From assembly GCA_021786815.1 (NCBI GenBank), contig JAJYMR010000030.1:1-7279 (forward strand): DNA of 7,279 nucleotides, given 5' to 3'. The stretch comes from Deltaproteobacteria bacterium (GTDB taxonomy: Bacteria; Desulfobacterota; Binatia; Binatales; Binataceae). The notes under the pieces are model-generated. The model was not told the origin of the DNA. It saw only the letters and a list, made by a program, of their open reading frames with translations, and searched no databases. How positions within the stretch are numbered: position 1 is the stretch's first letter; each line of letters starts with the position of its first letter. This document shows positions 5,538-7,279 of the stretch, one piece after another. Made by a program: the position numbers and the translations under genes.

Positions 5538-6076
5538 TGCCTCTTGCCCTGTTCATCTTTTTGGCCGCGCTCGCCATCATCTCGTCGCTTGGCGTGGTGA
5601 TTCAGCGCAATCCGGTCCATTCGCTGCTCGCCCTGGTGATGACCCTGCTCGTGATAGCCGTGCTGTTCATCGGGCTCGGTGCGGTGACGGTCGGCTTTCT
5701 TCAGGCGATCGTCTATGCCGGCGCGATCATGGTCCTGTTCCTGTTCGTCATCTGGCTCTTGAATCTGCAGGTCGAGGAGAGGCCGGTCGGGCATCTTGCG
5801 CTCAAGTTTTTCGGCGCGATAGCGGCCGCGGCGCTGGTCGCCGAACTGTTCCTGTTCTTTGCCCATGCGCATCCGACGCTCGCCGCCAAACAGTTAGCGC
5901 CGGGATATGGCTCGCTGGCGAGCCTCGCCTCGGTGCTGTTCAAGGATTACTTGGTCGCTTTCGAGGCCACTTCGGTCCTGCTGCTGGTTGCGGTGGTCGG
6001 AGCGGTCGCGATTGCGCGGCGCCCCGGCCCATCGGAGCCGGGCGCCAGTGGCGTGAAGACGGGGGCCGCGTCATGA
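5537..6076 (+). CDS. nuoJ: NADH-quinone oxidoreductase subunit J
   Basis: NuoJ (ND6) is a small membrane subunit of complex I whose third helix takes part in coupling quinone reduction to proton movement. The 179-residue protein (E. coli NuoJ is 184) has five predicted membrane segments. The family signature is IVYAGAIMVLFLFVIWLLN at about 58-76, where the usual VMLLN or VMMLN stretch carries a tryptophan. A second family match is FKDYLVAFEATSVLLLVAVVGA at 135-156, ending in a short polar tail. The ATG at 5537 is supported by a strong ribosome site and by family length. It shares one base with the nuoH stop and overlaps nuoK by ATGA, so it is part of a tightly coupled operon. nuoI normally precedes nuoJ; here nuoH does. 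Confidence 0.94.
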   Translation: MPLALFIFLAALAIISSLGVVIQRNPVHSLLALVMTLLVIAVLFIGLGAVTVGFLQAIVYAGAIMVLFLFVIWLLNLQVEERPVGHLALKFFGAIAAAALVAELFLFFAHAHPTLAAKQLAPGYGSLASLASVLFKDYLVAFEATSVLLLVAVVGAVAIARRPGPSEPGASGVKTGAAS

Positions 6077-6378
6077 CGGTGCCGTATAGCTGGGTAATGG
6101 CCCTCAGCGCCGCGATCTTCGTGATCGGCGTCGCGGGAGTTCTGCTGCGCCGCAACGTGCTCGTGATGTTCATGTCGATCGAGTTGATGCTGAACGCGGT
6201 GAACCTGGCCTTCGTCGCGCTTGCGCGCAGGCTCGGTTCGATGGACGGGCAGGTGATCGTGTTCTTCGTGATGACCGTCGCGGCCGCCGAGGCCGCGGTC
6301 GGCCTCGGGATCATCATTTCCATGTTCCGCAACCGCGAGACGGTCAATGCGGACGAACTGAACCTGCTCAGATGGTGA
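6073..6378 (+). CDS. nuoK: NADH-quinone oxidoreductase subunit K
   Basis: NuoK (ND4L) is a three-helix membrane subunit of complex I that carries part of the proton path between NuoH/J and the antiporter-like subunits. The 101-residue protein is full length. Both conserved buried glutamates are present: Glu37 in MSIELMLNAVN and Glu73 in VAAAEAAVGLGI. The start ATG at 6073 overlaps the nuoJ stop as ATGA, with GGGGG about seven bases upstream. nuoL follows after four bases. Confidence 0.95.
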   Translation: MTVPYSWVMALSAAIFVIGVAGVLLRRNVLVMFMSIELMLNAVNLAFVALARRLGSMDGQVIVFFVMTVAAAEAAVGLGIIISMFRNRETVNADELNLLRW

Positions 6379-6382
6379 TCCC

Positions 6383-7279
6383 ATGACGGTCTCTTTTCCG
6401 GCACTGGGCCTTATACTGCTCTTCCCCGCGCTCGGCTTTCTGTTCAACGTTTTCTTCGGCGCGCGCGCGGGCAGAAGCGCGGTCAACGTGGCCGGTCCGC
6501 TTGCGATCTTCGCCGCCTTCGGCGTGGCGACGTGGGCGTTCGTAACGCTGCTCACGATGCCGGCGGGCGCCGTGTTGCACACGACGCTCTGGCCCTGGAT
6601 CGAAGCTGGCCCCTTCCACGTGGATATCGCGCTCCGTCTCGACGCGCTGTCGGGTGTGATGGTGATGGTGGTGACGGGCGTCGGCGCGTTCATCCACCTG
6701 TACTCCGTCGGATACATGGAGCACGACGAGGACTACGCGCGCTACTTCGCGTACCTGAACCTGTTCGCGTTCTCGATGCTTATCCTGGTGCTGGCGAGCA
6801 ACCTGCTTTTGATGTTCGTCGGATGGGAAGGCGTCGGGCTGTGCTCGTATCTGCTGATCGGGTTCTGGTACCAGACGCCCGAATACGCCTACAACGGACG
6901 CAAGGCTTTCATCACCAACCGCGTGGGCGACGCGGGATTCGTGCTCGGAATCCTCACGCTGCTTGCGGCTTACGGCGCGCACAACGTCTGGACGCTGAAC
7001 TTCACGGCGCTCCACGCCGACGCGCATCTGATTCCCGCGGCGGCCGCCACGACCGCATGCATCCTGCTGTTCGTCGGCGCGACCGGAAAATCGGCGCAGA
7101 TTCCGCTTTACGTATGGCTGCCCGACGCGATGGTCGGTCCGACGCCGGTCAGCGCGCTTATCCACGCGGCCACGATGGTCACGGCGGGCGTTTACATGGT
7201 CGCGCGGCTGAACTTCCTGTTCACGATGGCGCCGGCCGCCATGGAGCTGGTTGCGACAGTGGGCGCGGTGACCGCGTTT
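6383..7279 (+). CDS. nuoL: NADH-quinone oxidoreductase subunit L (N-terminal part, cut by window edge)
   Basis: NuoL (ND5) is the distal antiporter-like proton-pumping subunit of complex I. The window holds 299 codons with no stop, about half of the usual length of 600-odd residues. Conserved parts are visible: LYSVGYM (106-112), VGWEGVGLCSYLLIGFWY (146-163) with Glu149, RKAFITNRVGDAG with Asp183, and the long ATGKSAQIPLYVWLPDAM block with Lys236 followed by PTPVSALIHAATMVTAGVYM with His261. These match the ion-translocation residues Glu144, Asp178, Lys229 and His254 of E. coli NuoL, inferred from motif context. Start ATG 6383 lies four bases after nuoK with GGTGA as a weak ribosome site. Nothing suggests a break within the visible part. 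nuoM and nuoN would be expected to follow outside the window. Confidence 0.96.
   Translation, partial: MTVSFPALGLILLFPALGFLFNVFFGARAGRSAVNVAGPLAIFAAFGVATWAFVTLLTMPAGAVLHTTLWPWIEAGPFHVDIALRLDALSGVMVMVVTGVGAFIHLYSVGYMEHDEDYARYFAYLNLFAFSMLILVLASNLLLMFVGWEGVGLCSYLLIGFWYQTPEYAYNGRKAFITNRVGDAGFVLGILTLLAAYGAHNVWTLNFTALHADAHLIPAAAATTACILLFVGATGKSAQIPLYVWLPDAMVGPTPVSALIHAATMVTAGVYMVARLNFLFTMAPAAMELVATVGAVTAF

Noticed and set aside
6368..7165. Long open frame antisense to nuoL with a run of histidines
   Set aside because: The histidine run is the complement of repeated GTG/ATG codons for Val and Met in a NuoL membrane helix; no independent coding signal.

Overview
The window is a 7.3 kb piece of a GC-rich bacterial chromosome holding housekeeping genes: nine confident protein-coding genes, one of them cut by the right edge. 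I see no tRNA, rRNA, CRISPR array, insertion sequence, phage gene or defence system. The lineage cannot be fixed from sequence alone. The block rsmD-coaD-aminotransferase next to a complex I operon, and a NuoH of the 'QDRIGANRA' type, would suit a Deltaproteobacteria/Desulfobacterota-like or Acidobacteria-like bacterium or an uncultured relative. That is an inference from memory of family sequences, not a search result.

Layout. At the left edge a NUDIX hydrolase (106-537, +) runs tail-to-tail into a leftward gene block, and its stop codon shares bases with the stop of the opposing gene. The leftward block, read from its promoter end, is rsmD (16S rRNA m2G966 methyltransferase, 3738-3157), coaD (phosphopantetheine adenylyltransferase, 3140-2625), a class I PLP aminotransferase of the aspartate/prephenate type (2498-1299) and nfi (endonuclease V, 1292-534). 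rsmD and coaD are 16 nt apart, and aminotransferase and nfi are about 6 nt apart. The 126 nt gap between coaD and the aminotransferase may hold a separate promoter.

A 193 nt divergent control region (3739-3931) separates this block from a rightward respiratory complex I operon: nuoE (3932-4432), nuoH (4425-5537), nuoJ (5537-6076), nuoK (6073-6378) and nuoL (6383 to beyond the edge). The junctions overlap or are only a few bases apart, so these genes are almost certainly one translationally coupled transcript.

The most unusual point is the operon content. NuoE is a peripheral-arm subunit that normally pairs with NuoF. Here it is fused by overlap directly to the membrane-arm genes H, J, K and L, with nuoF, nuoG and nuoI missing from their usual places and nuoA-D absent upstream. 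The clean overlapping junctions argue against an assembly error and point to a split or rearranged complex I gene set. Smaller oddities are a DAPY catalytic motif and degenerate N-terminal signature in RsmD, an Arg-rich N-terminal extension on endonuclease V, and a helix-like dyad in the divergent promoter region. Beyond the rearranged nuo operon I found nothing that looks like an undescribed system.
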